This document shows, one piece after another, positions 21,432 to 21,632 of a stretch of DNA of 21,632 bases. This DNA is from Pelargonium x hortorum. Taxonomy: Eukaryota; Streptophyta; Magnoliopsida; Geraniales; Geraniaceae. How positions within the stretch are numbered: position 1 is the stretch's first letter; each line of letters starts with the position of its first letter. The translations under genes were made by a program, and so were the position numbers. The notes under the pieces were generated by a model that saw only the letters and a program-made list of their open reading frames with translations, did no database searches and was not told the DNA's origin. The stretch is taken from assembly GCA_036897525.1 (NCBI GenBank), contig JAYMTJ010000114.1:1-21632 (forward strand), given 5' to 3'.

Positions 21432-21453
21432 TGCAAACTTTTCTACTATATAG
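21432..21453 (-). repeat. Right arm of the 22-bp perfect inverted repeat
   Basis: This is the exact reverse complement of 67-88, beginning tgcaaac and ending ctatatag. It sits where the GC-richer block ends and an AT-rich 180-base tail begins. The 8-mer ttagaatc at 21,508-21,515 matches gattctaa at 4-11 at nearly the same offset (54 against 55 bases from the core). If the molecule is circular, the two arms flank a 245-base spacer that contains the junction. Confidence 0.93.
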
Positions 21454-21632
21454 AGAGTCCATTTTATTGAAAAGTGTCTTCTTTCTTCCATTTCTTTTCA
21501 ACAAAGCTTAGAATCATCTATATAAAGATTCATTCAATTTGTATTTCATACCTCTAGATAAACACACACTCTTTTGTTTCGATTGAAATGTCTAGAGCGA
21601 GAAAGTGGGCCTCGTGAACCGAAGTCGTTGGA
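21454..21632. other. AT-rich tail, open frames run off the end
   Basis: Composition drops back to that of the main AT-rich block. On the plus strand a frame opened by no ATG is free of stops from 21,562 to the end (it includes LERESGPREPKSL). On the minus strand a frame is open from the end down to a stop at about 21,546. Both continue if the molecule is circular, as described under findings. The short ATG frame at 21,588 stops after nine codons. Confidence 0.5.

Noticed and set aside
1-21632. A non-standard genetic code that would open long frames
   Set aside because: TAA, TAG and TGA are all frequent in every frame. By eye I could not find a reassignment of one stop that would leave clearly gene-length frames, though I could not compute this exhaustively.
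1-21632. CRISPR array, insertion sequence, LTR element or linear mitochondrial plasmid
   Set aside because: There are no regularly spaced repeats, no transposase or polymerase reading frames and no long terminal repeats. The 22-bp inverted repeat alone is too little to call a plasmid or transposon.

Overview
No gene can be supported anywhere in this 21.6 kb window. The longest reading frames opened by ATG, or by GTG/TTG, are 60 to 84 codons. That is about what chance gives in 21.6 kb of roughly 35% GC DNA, and none reads as a protein family I recognise. I saw no rRNA, no complete tRNA, no group I or II intron core, no transposase or reverse transcriptase and no CRISPR array. The call that best fits is non-coding organellar DNA, most likely flowering-plant mitochondrial. 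This rests mainly on the last kilobase, whose texture (about 45-50% GC, many short aag/ctt, gaaag and ctag words) is typical of angiosperm mitochondrial spacers. It is a judgement of style, not a match to a named sequence. Gene-less stretches or whole gene-less chromosomes are known in large multichromosomal plant mitochondrial genomes, Silene for example. Nuclear DNA or an expanded algal organelle genome remain possible.

Layout. (1) About 1-19,150 is AT-rich (sampled lines 27-40% GC) with stops dense in all frames. It holds small hairpins, a few microsatellites, a 20-bp tandem duplication at 17,791, a GC-rich islet with three consecutive stem-loops at 2,376-2,457, and a less AT-rich islet with few stops at about 15,600-15,870. 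(2) About 19,150-20,520 is a transition zone of mixed composition. (3) A perfect 8-bp hairpin at 20,530-20,548 marks the start of the GC-richer, mitochondrial-looking block that runs to about 21,430. (4) The last 200 bases are AT-rich again.

The clearest signal is a perfect 22-base inverted repeat with one arm near each end of the window (67-88 and 21,432-21,453). The two outer edges also give an open frame on each strand if the last base is joined to the first. Together these make it plausible that the window is a whole small circular chromosome, or a linear molecule with inverted ends, rather than an arbitrary cut. No proteins can be assigned, so there is no pathway or operon to describe. 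The value of the window lies in its architecture, repeats and RNA-foldable sites.
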